Assembly (NCBI GenBank): GCA_037954235.1
Contig: JBBMOA010000008.1
Coordinates: 365,001-429,000, forward strand
Direction of reading: 5' to 3'
Origin: Aulostomus chinensis
Lineage: Eukaryota > Chordata > Actinopteri > Syngnathiformes > Aulostomidae
DNA length: 64,000 nucleotides
Under the pieces are notes generated by a model. It saw nothing but the letters and a program-made list of their open reading frames with translations. It made no database searches and was not told the origin of the DNA. The translations under genes and the position numbers were made by a program. Below are positions 45,545 through 55,862 of the stretch, in pieces. The stretch's first letter is position 1; each line of letters opens with the position of its first letter.

Positions 45545-46300
45545 TCAGCACCACCTGGACATCCAGCGATGGAATGAACGCATGCGGCTAAACATGTTGT
45601 CACTCGCTAAATTGGGCAGCGGGCCAGAGAAAACTACGGAGTCCGACATTGTTTTAGCGTAGTTGCCCACCGAAGCCATGTTAACTTTAGTTAATTCCGA
45701 CTGGCGAAGCCGGGTGTCATTAGCGCCGACATGTATCACAATCTTACTGTATTTAACCTCACGTTTTGCCAGCATCTTTAGCCTCAACGTCGCCCGCTCT
45801 GGCCCCTGGGATGCACTTTATGCTCGCTGGAGTCTCCACCTTCACGTTGCCAAGAACAGAACTGCCAATGACTGATGTCGGCTTCACAGCGGGGCTGCGA
45901 GCAACAGAGCCGACATGGAGAGTTTCACTCTCAGCGGGTGTGTCGCTGAGTGGGGAAAGCGGTTGGAAACATGAAGGGTTGGTGGGCAAACACGGGCTTA
46001 CTGCGTCTAGGTTTCCCTCGTGATGTCACCCAGCGGGACTGGCTAGTTCCCGGCTGCGGGGGAGCTGCTAGCGGTGGCTAGGCTAGGTGTCTCCGCACCC
46101 GCTCAGGTGGACTGAGAAGCTCCTGAAGGTAAAGGACTAGCGCTAGCTTCCATGGTGCGGAGCCGAGTCTCTAACTCACTAAGCCTCGCCTCCAGGACTA
46201 CAAACAAACTACACTTTTTACACTAAAGGAGGCAGAGGAGTCACTAAACATCTGGCACATGGAGCAGGAGAGGGAGGGAGAGGCGGACTAGCTAGACTTA
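45545..46300 (-). pseudogene. LINE ORF1 with SGNH/GDSL-type esterase domain
   Basis: The minus-strand N-terminal part shows a C-x2-C-type start (CSMCQMF) and a short coiled-coil-like stretch (LEARLSELETRLRTME). The esterase-type domain follows in two frames. The nucleophile block reads VIGSSVLGNVK, where GDS would be usual. Then comes KCIPGARAGDVEAK, and in another frame KIVIHVGANDTRLRQSE (the GxND block) and VFSGPLPNLASDNMFSRM. Esterase domains of this kind are known in ORF1 proteins of fish L2/CR1-type LINEs; their exact role in retrotransposition is unsettled. One frameshift near 45787 and stops upstream make it non-functional. Confidence 0.75.
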
Positions 46301-46529
46301 GCTAGTATGCTAAGGTGAGCTAGCGGACCTGTGGCAAATATAACAAATAGAACGAGGAATTTCAGAGCAAAGTCCTGCTAAAGACTGAAGTGACAGAAAC
46401 CTCTGTATTACACCAAAACGTAGTACACAGTGGTGCTTAAAGCGATTAAATTAGCAGTACACCTGAGGGAGGATTGAGAGAGTGAACAACACAGCGACAG
46501 GATTACAGGCAGGGACAAGGACAGCTCAG

Positions 46530-46911
46530 AAAGCTGAGAAGCCATCTGATGTAATAGGAAGTGCATCAGCAGAGCTTTGTGGTCATACAGGGGCCAGAGA
46601 ACAAGATTGTGCTTCCCACTGTCCCAGTTAAAGTCAAGGCAGCAAAAGGCAGCCATGTCATACTGGTCAGTGCTCTCCTGGATCCTGGATCCACTGCCGC
46701 TTTCTGCTCTGAGGAGCTCATGTCACGTCTCCATATCAAAGGAAAAGACACACACATACGACTCAGAACCTAGAATCAGGAAACATCTGTGAGCACTAAT
46801 GTTGTTTCAGGGTTAGAAGTTTCAGCACTGGACAGCAACAAGTTCCTTCCTCTTTCTGACACCTTTGTCAAGGAGAAATGCCAGTCACGGCAAATCGGAT
46901 CCACAAGCAGT
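46530..46911 (+). pseudogene. BEL/Pao-type protease fragment
   Basis: A plus-strand reading with KIVLPTVPVKVKAAKG, then SALLDPGSTAAFCSEELMSRL, one in-frame TAG at 46771-46773, then NVVSGLEVSALDSNKFLPLS. The D-P-G-S motif in this context is that of the aspartic protease region of BEL/Pao retrotransposon polyproteins. Only about 120 codons remain, and a 95-bp minisatellite begins directly after. No LTR of this element was found nearby. Confidence 0.7.
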
Positions 46912-48008
46912 ACTCTTTCCTTCTGTCTTTCTGTCTTCCTCCATTCTCTGTCTTTGTCTCTGTCCATCAGTCCCTCCTCCTTTCTCTCTCTCTTTATGTT
47001 TGTCCCTCTCTTTCCTTCTGTCTCTCTGTCTTCCTCCATTCTCTGTCTTTGTCTCTGTCCATCAGTCTCTCCTCCTTTCTCTCTCTCTTTATCTCTGTCC
47101 CTCTCTTTCCTTCTGTCTTTCTGTCTTCCTCCATTCTCTGTCTTTGTCTCTGTCCATCAGTCCCTCCTCCTTTCTCTCCCTCTTTATCTCTGTCCCTCTC
47201 TTTCCTTCTGTCTCTCTGTCTTCCTCCATTCTCTGTCTTTGTCTCTGTCCATCAGTCTCTCCTCCTTTCTCTCTCTCTTTATCTCTGTCCCTCTCTTTCC
47301 TTCTGTCTTTCTGTCTTCCTCCATTCTCTGTCTTTGTCTCTGTCCATCAGTCCCTCCTCCTTTCTCTCTCTCTTTATGTTTGTCCCTCTCTTTCCTTCTG
47401 TCTCTCTGTCTTCCTCCATTCTCTGTCTTTGTCTCTGTCCATCAGTCCCTCCTCCTTTCTCTCTCTCTTTGTTTGTCCCTCTCTTTCCTTCTGTCTTTCT
47501 GTCTTCCTCCATTCTCTGTCTTTGTCTCTGTCCATCAGTCCCTCCTCCTTTCTCTCTCTCTTTATGTTTGTCCCTCTCTTTCCTTCTGTCTCTCTGTCTT
47601 CCTCCATTCTCTGTCTTTGTCTCTGTCCATCAGTCCCTCCTCCTTTCTCTCTCTCTTTGTTTGTCCCTCTCTTTCCTTCTGTCTTTCTGTCTTCCTCCAT
47701 TCTCTGTCTTTGTCTCTGTCCATCAGTCCCTCCTCCTTTCTCTCTCTCTTTGTTTGTCCCTCTCTTTCCTTCTGTCTTTCTGTCTTCCTCCATTCTCTGT
47801 CTTTGTCTCTGTCCATCAGTCCCTCCTCCTTTCTCTCTCTCTTTATGTTTGTCCCTCTCTTTCCTTCTGTCTCTCTGCTTTCCTCCAGTCTCTGTCTTTG
47901 TCTCTGTCCATCAGTCTCTCCTCCTTTCTCCCTCTCTTTATCTCTGTCCCTCTCTTTCCTTCTGTCTTTCTGTCTTCCTCCATTCTCTGTCTTTGTCTCT
48001 GTCCATCC
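46912..48008. repeat. 95-bp pyrimidine-rich minisatellite
   Basis: About 11.6 tandem copies of a 93-95 bp unit containing TTTCCTTCTGTCTTTCTGTC, TTCCTCCATTCTCTGTC, CCATCAGTCCCTCCTCC and TTTATGTTTGTCCCTC. Units differ mainly at ATGTTTG/ATCTCTG and TCTTTCTG/TCTCTCTG. The plus strand is almost all pyrimidine. Since 95 is not a multiple of three and the unit lacks stops, three long overlapping frames (391-454 codons) and several antisense frames arise; none is a gene. Confidence 0.97.
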
Positions 48009-48715
48009 ACCAAAGGGGACCCGGCGTCTATATTGTCTGAGGAAACTTTCCTCTTCCACATCAACAGGAAGATGCTCACCATGTTTTACCGCTGCTTCAT
48101 TGAATCAGTCATTAGCCCTGTGTCTTGGTTCAGCAACCCCCCCCCCCCCCTAAAAAAATAAGAATTCCCTGAACCAAGTTGTGAGGGGGGTTAGCAGGCT
48201 GGTTGGAGAGCCACATCTGAAACTAGAATCCCAGACTAGGCAGCTACAGAGTCGAGCTGGGTCTATCCTACAAGATGGATCCCACCCACTACAGTGAATT
48301 TCACCCCCCTCCATCAGGCTGCAGGTACAAAATGCCTGTCTGGAAAATGAAGAGATGCGGAGGCAGTTTTGTTCCCTCAGCTAACAAAAGGTTAAACAGC
48401 ACTTTACTATTGTGAGTCGACACACTAACTAACTTAACTTATAGACTGCACAGCCCTCTGAATCTATTTATTCATTTATTCTGGTGTAGCTTTTTGTATT
48501 TGGCTTTTATTCTGCATTTCTTCTCCTGCTTTTTGATCGTAACATTTCTGTGTACTTTCATCCATGTCTTCTTGTCTGGAGCACTGTTGTCACTGTTATG
48601 TCACAGTTTTCTGTCGGTGTCATTCATGTTATCAATGTGTGTAAGCAGCCTGCTCTTTTTTGACCTGCAACCAAATCGACCCTCATGTACAAATAAAGTT
48701 ACGTTGCCTTATTCT
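48009..48715 (+). pseudogene. 3' end of a Rex/CR1-like LINE
   Basis: Plus-strand residues include RLYCLRKLSSF-type sequence (frame-shifted), then KMLTMFYRCFIESVISPVSWF, RLVGEPHL and the arginine/leucine-rich QTRQLQSRAGSIL. This is the usual C-terminal tail of fish LINEs after the reverse transcriptase. A 3' untranslated part follows with CCTCATGTACAAATAAAGTT at about 48680-48700, ending near CCTTATTCTGG. The poly(C) run at 48137-48150 breaks the frame. Only the last few hundred bases of the element are present. Confidence 0.65.
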
Positions 48716-49165
48716 GGAATCGGTGTAGTGATACAGGAGGGAAGAACATCTCAGTGAGCTCAAGATTCCTAGTAGTGTGTACTTGAAGGACAAATACACA
48801 TTTCAGGTAAAGTGTCTCTTCAAGGGTACAAATAATGTTTCTGTGGAGAAACAGCAGCAGTAAAGAGCGAGGAGGAGAAGCGGAGACATCTGAGGGGCCG
48901 TGGAAGACGCGTCTCGCTCCCTTGCTTTTTTAAAAACTGACATTTGAATCATTTATCCTGGTTGGTTTTCTACCCTTTTCTCTGAATCCTGACTATAAAC
49001 ACAGCTGGGTTGAGGAGACCTTGACAATAACTCTGTTTTAATGTTTCAGAAGTTTCCGTTATGATGACTTCTTTCTGTGGGGCCACAGCCCATCTGTTTT
49101 TGAGTAAAAATAATACCGTCTCATCTGTATTCTAGGTGTTGGATGTATTTCCTTTGACATGTACT

Positions 49166-49217
<52 letters not shown>

Positions 49218-49439
49218 GGAGGATGCTGGTTGAGAGAATTAGCGGTGGCAGGGGTCTGGGTAGGCGTTGGTGTGGTGCTGTGATGCTGCTTTGATGTGAT
49301 CCTCAGGAGAGAGGGAGTGAGGATCAGCTGTTAAACCAATGACAGCACGGAAGGAGAGGGCCGAACGCAGGGAGGGAGGTTAACTGAGTGCTGTGACAGC
49401 TGATGGGCAGACCGGTGGAGAAAGACGAGTGAGTGTATG

Positions 49440-49480
<41 letters not shown>

Positions 49481-49979
49481 GACCAAGAGAATGACATGTG
49501 TCACACAAAGGGGAAACTGACAGGGAGGCTGGAGGGAGGATTGAATCATAGTCCCAGCAGTTTACAAGGCACACCAGCAACCTTGTTGTCACCCTCCCTG
49601 GTCCCCAAACCCAGCAGTTCCTCCAGACACACACCGTTGGTCCAGGCAGCTTCTCTCCCCTCACAGCTTCCTGCTTAATGGGAAACTAAAGGTGTTCCGG
49701 CTCATTCCGCCTTCATCTGAGTCTAACACACCAACTCTCCAAACGGCGCTTGTTATTCTATTCCATTACTGGCACCTTCACTGGCATGTGTGGCACACGT
49801 GTGTGTGTGCGTGTGTGTGTGTGTGTGTGTGTGAGCAGTCCCAGGAGAGCTTTTTTATTCGAGAAGAGAGCCATCAGGTGTCACAGTGTGAGATTTTCAC
49901 AGCCAGTCACAAAGGATGAGTCAGTCACAGCAGGAGAGCTGATTGGAAAGACACGTGTCAGACATCAACTCTCCTGACC

Positions 49980-50038
<59 letters not shown>

Positions 50039-51412
50039 GCAGGCCCTCTGGCAAACTCCTTAGTACACTGACATAAACTTGAAAGCTCTCCTTCAGAGGG
50101 ATCTCCTGCTCACAGCGGAGGAGCTGCACTTGGCTCAAACACATGGGCAAACATTTCAATTACAGATGAGAGATCAACATTGCAGACTGCCAGTGGCACA
50201 TAGGAGGGCATGAACGTTCATGTCTGCAGGAGGCTTTTGTCTCAATTTCAGCCATGGGGTGGGGGGGGGGGTATTCAGCTGTTCTGCTGCATTGATAGAA
50301 TAGAGTTAGATTTTCACTGTTAAGTTGAAGATTCTGACATTATAATGTTGGTTTGTGTTTTGAGAATGCTGGAATACTCTCACCACATTGTCAGATCGTA
50401 ATTTTTACTTTATCTATTGGTTGATAATATTTTAATACAGAGTTTTCCTGCATTTTTAGTACAATGCTAGAATTTTAATACTTATAACCCTTTTATTAGG
50501 CCGCATTCAAGCTTCCAGCAGACCCGAGTCTGAGCTCTCTGTGAGGCAGTGTACCTGTGTTTTTCTCTCTCGTACGTCATCGTGCTGATAACGTCATCAT
50601 TACACAAAAAAGTGTGCCGTGTCTCAAAATGCCGGTGATGTTCCCATAAATATCTGTGTCCCGTACGGATCCAGAAATCTACTGCTGGATCTCCTCTTCA
50701 CTGTGGATGGCGAGCAGCTCGCGGACATCAGGATCTTGCCAGTGCGCTGCCACGATTAATAAAAAAGATGTGAAGATGGCGATATAAGTTGTTTATCAAC
50801 ATGGTGGCGCCTGCTCAGTTCACGTCAGGGTTCCTGGTAGGTGTGAGTTCCCCAAGCAGAGATGAACTCACCTGAGATCATCCACATGGAAACTGTTAGA
50901 ACAAAAGGAGTGGAGTGGCGTCTGGGGACATCAACAGGAGGACTGATCTCATGGCAGAGGTCCAAACTTTACAGAGAGGTGAGTGAGCAGCTCTCACAGC
51001 CCAGCCTCAGAATGTGACAGGAAGGTCACAAGAAACCTGAGACAATGCGGGTTGCATTTTTCACACTTCAGGTGAGACGAGCCGAGCTGCTAAACACCCG
51101 GGTCGCTTGGAGGGTCAGTGGATGCGGGTCGAAATGCTGAGTCGACCCTTTCAGGGTGCCCAAATACCCGCGTTCACCCGCGTTTTTGGTGTCGTGTGGA
51201 AGGAGCTTTACACTGAATTTATAACTCAGTTCCAGCACCATGCAATGACCCCTGGTGCATTCCAACATGTTTCCTTTGCTTCATGCCAAACACTCGGAAC
51301 AGTAACTCGGAAGTCTCAGAGTCCCTGATCTTGATTGTAGACCTGATAGTTGCTGAGCTTGTCTTCACGGACTCTGGGTGTGTCATGTCAGTAACTAACT
51401 AACACGCATATA
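48716..51412. other. Non-coding region with several microsatellites
   Basis: No recognisable gene. Simple repeats are (CA)n at 49168-49208, (GA)n at 49445-49476, (GT)n at 49795-49833 and (TC)n(AC)n at 49983-50038, plus a poly(G) run at 50259-50270. An A-T-rich stretch lies at 50330-50500. The remainder looks like ordinary single-copy sequence. Confidence 0.6.
49983..50038. repeat. (TC)n(AC)n compound microsatellite
   Basis: About 19 TC repeats directly followed by about nine AC repeats. Confidence 0.96.
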
Positions 51413-51573
51413 CACAGCCTGGCCAAAAACAAAGTCGCCACCTGGACTGAACCAAGCAAACAGGTGCGAGCCTCCTATTGGATCATTACTGCATGGGCGA
51501 TTATCTTTCAGCTGGCAACAAGTTATTTAACCCCAACTGGTGCAATGAGTTACTTCTCATTTCTTAAACAACC

Positions 51574-52477
51574 ATGTTGAAGGACACATCCCGTGGTCGT
51601 GGAGAAGATGCTAGTCTGTTTGAGGAGGCTCAAATCATTGGCAGCATCAAGCAGAGGCAACATCTAAGGAGACTGCAGAAACTGAAATATGGTGAAGAAC
51701 TGTCCAACGCATGATTACAAACTGGAAGAATTGTGGGGACCCATCGTCTTCCAGAGAGAAACGTGGTCAATCCTGATTGATCGTGATCAGCGATCACTTA
51801 AACGTTTGGTGAAATCAAATAGAAGACAAACACCAGCAGAACTCGGGGCTCCGTTTGATCATGAAAGTAAGAGCATTGCCACAATGGGAAGGGAACTCAA
51901 GGGACTGGGACTGAACAGCCGTGTAGCCTTGAGAAAACCACGAATCAGTGAGGCTTACCGGAACAAAAGGCTTCAGTTTGCTAGGGAGAATAAAGATTGG
52001 ACTCTGGAGCAGTGGAAGAAGGTCATGGGGTCTGATGAGTCCTGATTTACCCTGTTCCAGAGTCATGGGGGCATCAGGGTAGGAAGAGAGGCAGATGAAG
52101 CGATGCACCCATCGTGCCTAGTGCCTACTGGACAAGCCTGTGGGGGCAGTGCTACGGTCTGGGGCTGCTGCAGCTGGTCAGGTCCAGGTTCAGAAACAGC
52201 ATGACTCAAAGAATGAGGAGTGACCAGGTGATTCCATCAATGGATTTGTTCTTCCCTGATGGCACGGGCGTATTCCAAGGTGACAATGCCAGGGTTCATC
52301 GGGCTCAAACTGTGAAAGAGTGGTTCAGGGAGACATCATTGTCACACAGGGATGGGCCCCCACAGAGTCCAGGCCTGAACCCCACTGAGAATCTTTGGGA
52401 TGTGCTGGAGAAGGTCAGACTCTACCATCATCAATGCAAGATCCTGGTGAGAAATTAATGCAACACTGGATGGAAAT
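51574..52477 (+). pseudogene. Tc1-like transposase pseudogene
   Basis: The gene starts at ATG 51574 (MLKDTSRGRGEDASLFEEAQ in plain reading) with an N-terminal helix-turn-helix region. It continues through RRQTPAELGAPFDHESKS and LRKPRISEAYRNKRLQFA. The first catalytic aspartate lies in KKVMGSDES, followed directly by an in-frame TGA. That stop is probably a CpG-decayed CGA arginine codon, since arginine is usual at this point. Downstream, the plus-strand frame from about 52220 holds DGTGVFQGDNARVHRA, with the second aspartate, and PPQSPGLNPTENLWDVLEK, in which the DDE glutamate (ENLW) is kept. The usual DLNP is GLNP here. At least three frameshifts or stops break it. Such enzymes cut and paste the element at TA sites. 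Confidence 0.9.
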
Positions 52478-52506
52478 AAATCTTGTGACATTGCAGAAGC
52501 TTATCG

Positions 52507-53555
52507 GAGCTCCATCTCTCTGCACCAACCGCAGCCTGCATCACCCCCCCACCCCCTTTTTTCCCTGCTGTTAAACCGGCCTGCGCTCCCCTTCCATGAA
52601 CCAGTCTACCATTCAGTCCCCCATCAAGCTGGCTTGCTCTCCCTGCCTCCCCTTCCATGAACCAGTCTACCATCCAGTCCCCCATCAAGCTGGCTTGCTC
52701 TCCCTGCCTCCCCTCCCATGAACCAGTCTACCATCCAGTCCCCCATCAAGCTGGCTTGCTCTCCCTGCCTCCCCTCCCATGAACCAGTCTACCATCCAGT
52801 CCCCCATCAAGCTGGCTTGCTCTCCCTGCCTCCCCTCCCATGAACCAGTCTACCATCCAGTCCCCCATCAAGCTGGCCTGCTCTCCCTGCCTCCCCTCCC
52901 ATGAACCAGTCTACCATCCAGTCCCCCAACAAGCTGGCCTGCTCTCCCTGCCTCCCCTTCCATGAACCAGTCTACCATCCAGTCCCCCATCAAGCTGGCC
53001 TGCTCTCCCTGCCTCCCCTCCCATGAACCAGTCTACCATCCAGTCCCCCAACAAGCTGGCCTGCTCTCCCTGCCTCCCCTTCCATGAACCAGTCTACCAT
53101 CCAGTCCCCCAACAAGCTGGCCTGCTCTCCCTGCCTCCCCTTCCATGAACCAGTCTACCATCCAGTCCCCCATCAAGCTGGCTTGCTCTCCCTGCCTCCC
53201 CTTCCCTGAACCAGTCTACCATCCAGTCCCCCATCAAGCTGGCTTGCTCTCCCTGCCTCCCCTTCCAGAAGCTTCCTTCTTCAGCTGTTATTAACATTTC
53301 CATGTTTCCTCCATTCTGTGTTATAAACTGTTTTCTTGTCTGTACCAACATCTCCTGCACGTCTGTCCCTCCTGGTGAGGGATCCTCCTCCCCTCCTCAC
53401 CCTGAGGTTTCTCCCATTTTTCCCTGTTAAAGGTTTTCTATGGAGTTTCTCCTCAGTCGATGTGAGGCTCTGAGGGCAGAGGATGTTGTTGTGATGCCAT
53501 GAAGCCTGGAGACAAACTGGTGGTGGAAACAGGCTACAAAGAAAACTGCCTTGCC
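52507..53555. mobile_element. Insertion inside the Tc1-like element, carrying a minisatellite
   Basis: About 1.05 kb with CTGAGGTTTCTCCCATTTTT, CCCTGTTAAAGG and TTTCTCCTCAGTCGATGTGA near its right side, and a final GCCTGGAGACAAACTGGTGG followed by GGCTACAAAGAAAACTG. These words match the 3' part of a common fish retroposed repeat ending in a CTATATAAATAAAATTG-like tail. It was inserted at ATCG of the Tc1 element. The left half is a 61-bp tandem array. Confidence 0.6.
52590..53268. repeat. 61-bp minisatellite
   Basis: About 11 copies of a 61-bp unit with CCATGAACCAGTCTACCATC, CAGTCCCCCATCAAGCTGGC and TTGCTCTCCCTGCCTCCCC. Variation is concentrated at CTTCC/CTCCC, ATCAAG/AACAAG and GGCTTG/GGCCTG. 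Antisense frames with GDWMVDWF-type repeats are artefacts. Confidence 0.96.
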
Positions 53556-53650
53556 ATCGAAACAATGCCACAGCGAATGCATGCTATAATCAAAGCTAAA
53601 GGCGGCCCAATGAAATATTAAAGTTTGTGACCTTTTTTTTTTGGACAGAC

Positions 53651-53830
53651 ACGACAACACATGAGAGTTCTCAGTGTTCAGTCTATTACTGGTCTGCACT
53701 TAAAATCTTAATGCCTCTCCTGTATGTCCCGCTTCTTCGACTACTAAGCACAGAACAATGTCCTAGGCTATGACAGTGACCTCTTCAGGTCACTAACTGT
53801 CATTACATCTCCCCCCTCAAAGATGTCGCA
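53651..53830 (-). repeat. Possible LTR fragment
   Basis: On the minus strand a purine-rich GAGGGGGGAGATGTAATGAC stretch at about 53800-53820 is followed by CAGTTAGTGACCTGAAGAGG and, further on, ACTCTCATGTGTTGTCGTG. This is the layout of a polypurine tract and LTR of a fish Ty3-type element. No genes or second LTR are present. The call is tentative. Confidence 0.3.
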
Positions 53831-53989
53831 CTTTTCATTTCACCTGGGGTCTTATAGTGGTAAAACAGTCTGAGTTGCTCCTTCAACTCCTGATTTCCAG
53901 TCTCCTGTTAGTTCACCCACAGGTGGTGAAAGCAGATTCAGGGTCTGACTCACAGTTGGGTGAAAAGATGTCCACCAGAGAGTTTGATG

Positions 53990-54500
53990 AAGATTTTTTT
54001 TCATTTTATTTAACCTTTATTTACCCAGGCAAGCAAATTAAGAACACATTCTTATTTACAACTGCAGCCTGCAGGAATCTTCTGCAGAAGGGCTAAGACA
54101 ATAATAAAAACAGGTGTCACGAAGTTGTACATCTATATAAGCAATAGTTAACAGCAACATCACATGAAATACAGTGTCAGTGGAATGAATGATTAAGCAG
54201 CTGGTGCATTGGTCAAGTAGAAGTTGGTGAAGGTTTTGTTTGAAAACAGTAAGTGGGATCGTATCAGTCAGTTTAATGATTGAAAGGCATTCCAGTCAGA
54301 CGGTGCAGCAAACCTGAAGGCCTTGCAACCAAAGGTAGTGCAGGATTTAGGGATGGTGAATTTGATGAGTTTAGTGGATCTGAGGTTGAGTTTGGAGCGG
54401 GAAAGGTGCAAGAGTGACGAGAGATAGGGAGGCGTTTTAGTAAGTAAAGTAAGGTTTTGTATATGAGCTGGTACCAATGGTGATGTCCAGTCTACCATTT
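53990..54500 (-). pseudogene. 3' end of a LINE
   Basis: On the minus strand, frame 54268-54498 carries RSTKLIKFTIPKSCTTFGCK and FRFAAPSDWNAFQSL, the usual C-terminal tail of L2/CR1-like LINE proteins. It is followed by a 3' untranslated part whose end reads GCTTGCCTGGGTAAATAAAG then GTTAAATAAAATG (about 54035-54000). The plus-strand phrase AACCTTTATTTACCCAGGCA is a common fish LINE end. Only about 500 bp of the element remain. Confidence 0.7.
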
Positions 54501-54539
54501 TGTGCAGGTATCAGTGGTGGGTTGAACATCTGTTAATTC

Positions 54540-54690
54540 AAGGAGATACGTGGACGTGATCCAGGAGCTGGTCAGTGCCTACAACAAGTCTTTTCACAGA
54601 TCAATCAAAATGGATCCTTGTGATGTGAACAGTGACAATGAGGCCATCGTCCTTCACAACTTGTACAAAACAAGACCAAATTCCAAAGTC
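54540..54690 (+). pseudogene. Maverick/Polinton integrase C-terminal fragment
   Basis: Plus-strand residues VIQELVSAYNKSFHRSIKMD, PCDV and AIVLHNLY match the C-terminal end of the retroviral-type integrase of Mavericks/Polintons, which inserts the element. Catalytic core and chromodomain-like end are absent. At about 54690 the frame passes directly into sequence typical of the capsid protein N-terminus. A deletion therefore seems to have fused the two genes, which normally are separate. Confidence 0.65.
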
Positions 54691-55735
54691 ACACCTTTGA
54701 ACTGTACACACGAGGATGGGACGGCTCTGGAGGGTTAGGCTGACCTTGGGTTCATTAACTCCCCCGGATGCACATTATTTTCTCAAGTTGATGTTAAAAT
54801 AGGGGACAGGTCGATCACACAGAGCTCCAACACATAACCATACAGGGGAATAATTGAATGTTTAATCAAAAATTATAAATAAATTAACAATTAGCAATGT
54901 GCTGTTTCGTAAAGACGGCCATAATCACATGAACGACACGTCTATAAATGGCGCTAATCCCGGACTCAGAATTGTCGAGCTAATTGCACCGATACACGCT
55001 GATTTGTTCTTCCAAGAAAAACTTATGCTCAATGGAGTCGACATCGTTGAAGTTGATACTCTCTACAGACCAGTTTTGTCTGATGACTCCACAAAATGTG
55101 TTGTATAAAGCCAACATTGTGTCAGCCAGCATGTTTGTGAAAAAAGTCTCTCCTGCTGTCAGACGAGCTCACAGCAGGACAATCAACAGAGTTGCCTTGA
55201 AGACATTCTCCATCCCCCGGGGCACCAGGGTGTGCAATCAGGAAAACCTTCACAAGGACCAGGTCCTGAAATTTGTAACTGTATGCTTTGTTGATAATGA
55301 GGCCTACACAGGGTCACATGTCAGAAACCCCTTTGATTTTCAGCATTGCAGCACGAGTTCATCAGCCTGTACGTTGATGGTGCACCCTATCCAGCCAAGG
55401 CGTTTCAACCACATTTCCCAAATGGTCAATATGTAAGAGAGCACTTTCAACTCATTCAAAGCACGGGTCCACACCTGAAGGACAGATCACTCGCCATAAA
55501 CAGAGCAGAATTTGGGTCTGGCTACACCCTGTTTTGTTTCAGCCTGGAACCTGACGAGGGTCATGGCGGAAACGTTTCTCTGATCAAGTCTGGAAATGTG
55601 AGATTGGAGGCGCCATTCAGAAACCCCTCGCCAGAACTGTTAACCTCATTTGTTATTCAGTGTTTGACTCAGTCATTGAGATATCAAACAGTAGACAGGT
55701 GCTGCTGGACTGCTGAGAACCATGGACACCACCGA
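54690..55735 (+). pseudogene. Maverick/Polinton major capsid-like protein (F54H12.2-like)
   Basis: Plus-strand fragments in several frames follow one protein: INSPGCTLFSQVDVKIGDRS at about 54752; then LRIVELIAPIHADLFFQEKL and MLNGVDI; YKANIVSASMFVKKV; KTFSIPRGTRVCNQENL; CFVDNEAYTGSHVRNPFDFQ; ISLYVDGAPYPAKAFQPHFP; GYTLFCFSLEPDEG and LIKSGNVRLEAPF. This is the protein annotated as F54H12.2-like in many fish genomes, regarded as a double jelly-roll major capsid protein of Polintons. Frameshifts near 55070, 55350 and 55650, a stop in the N-terminal part and a missing N-terminus make it non-functional. It lies between integrase and protease, as in complete elements. Confidence 0.72.
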
Positions 55736-55862
55736 GCTGACCGGAGTTGTTAAAAAATACTGAAGAGAGACCAGTGTTTTTTAGGTGCACTGGCGTGGGA
55801 TGAGCTCCCGAAAAGGAAAACACCGTGGTTCCCTGAAATGACGATTGTTACAACACAGTCTT
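55722..55862 (+). pseudogene. Maverick/Polinton cysteine protease, N-terminal fragment
   Basis: ATG 55722 begins MDTTELTGVVKKY, followed by a TGA. After a frameshift comes DQCFLGALAWDELPKRK, then TIVTTQS near 55860. This resembles the N-terminus of the adenain-like cysteine protease (PRO) of Mavericks, which is thought to process virion-type proteins. The catalytic histidine, aspartate/glutamate and cysteine regions are missing because the gene stops where the minus-strand ORF starts. The fragment is short, so the call depends on position next to the capsid gene as well. Confidence 0.55.

Larger units (their letters stand above)
42229..46490 (-). mobile_element. L2-type LINE with esterase-type ORF1, interrupted by a solo LTR
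   Basis: A minus-strand non-LTR element. Its 5' leader is near 46490-46300, ORF1 is at about 46300-45545, and ORF2 runs from 45335 downward. It stops abruptly at 42229, just after the reverse transcriptase active site, so the 3' part is lost. Sequence 43335-44032 is a later LTR insertion. The reading frame is broken in several other places. Confidence 0.85.
51413..53650 (+). mobile_element. Tc1-like transposon split by a later insertion
   Basis: The left end near 51413 reads CACAGCCTGGCCAAAAACAA after TATA. The right end, near 53625-53650, reads GTGACCTTTTTTTTTTGGAC and is its imperfect inverse. The transposase remnant lies at 51574-52477. The element's 3' sequence breaks after GCAGAAGCTTATCG (52506) and resumes at ATCGAAACAATGCCACAGCG (53556). 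About 1.05 kb of foreign sequence lies between, bounded by a 4-bp ATCG repeat. The element is inactive. Confidence 0.85.

Noticed and set aside
46789..48161. Three overlapping long open frames of 391-454 codons
   Set aside because: They arise because the 95-bp unit has no stop in any plus-strand frame and shifts frame each copy; the protein sequence is just the repeat.
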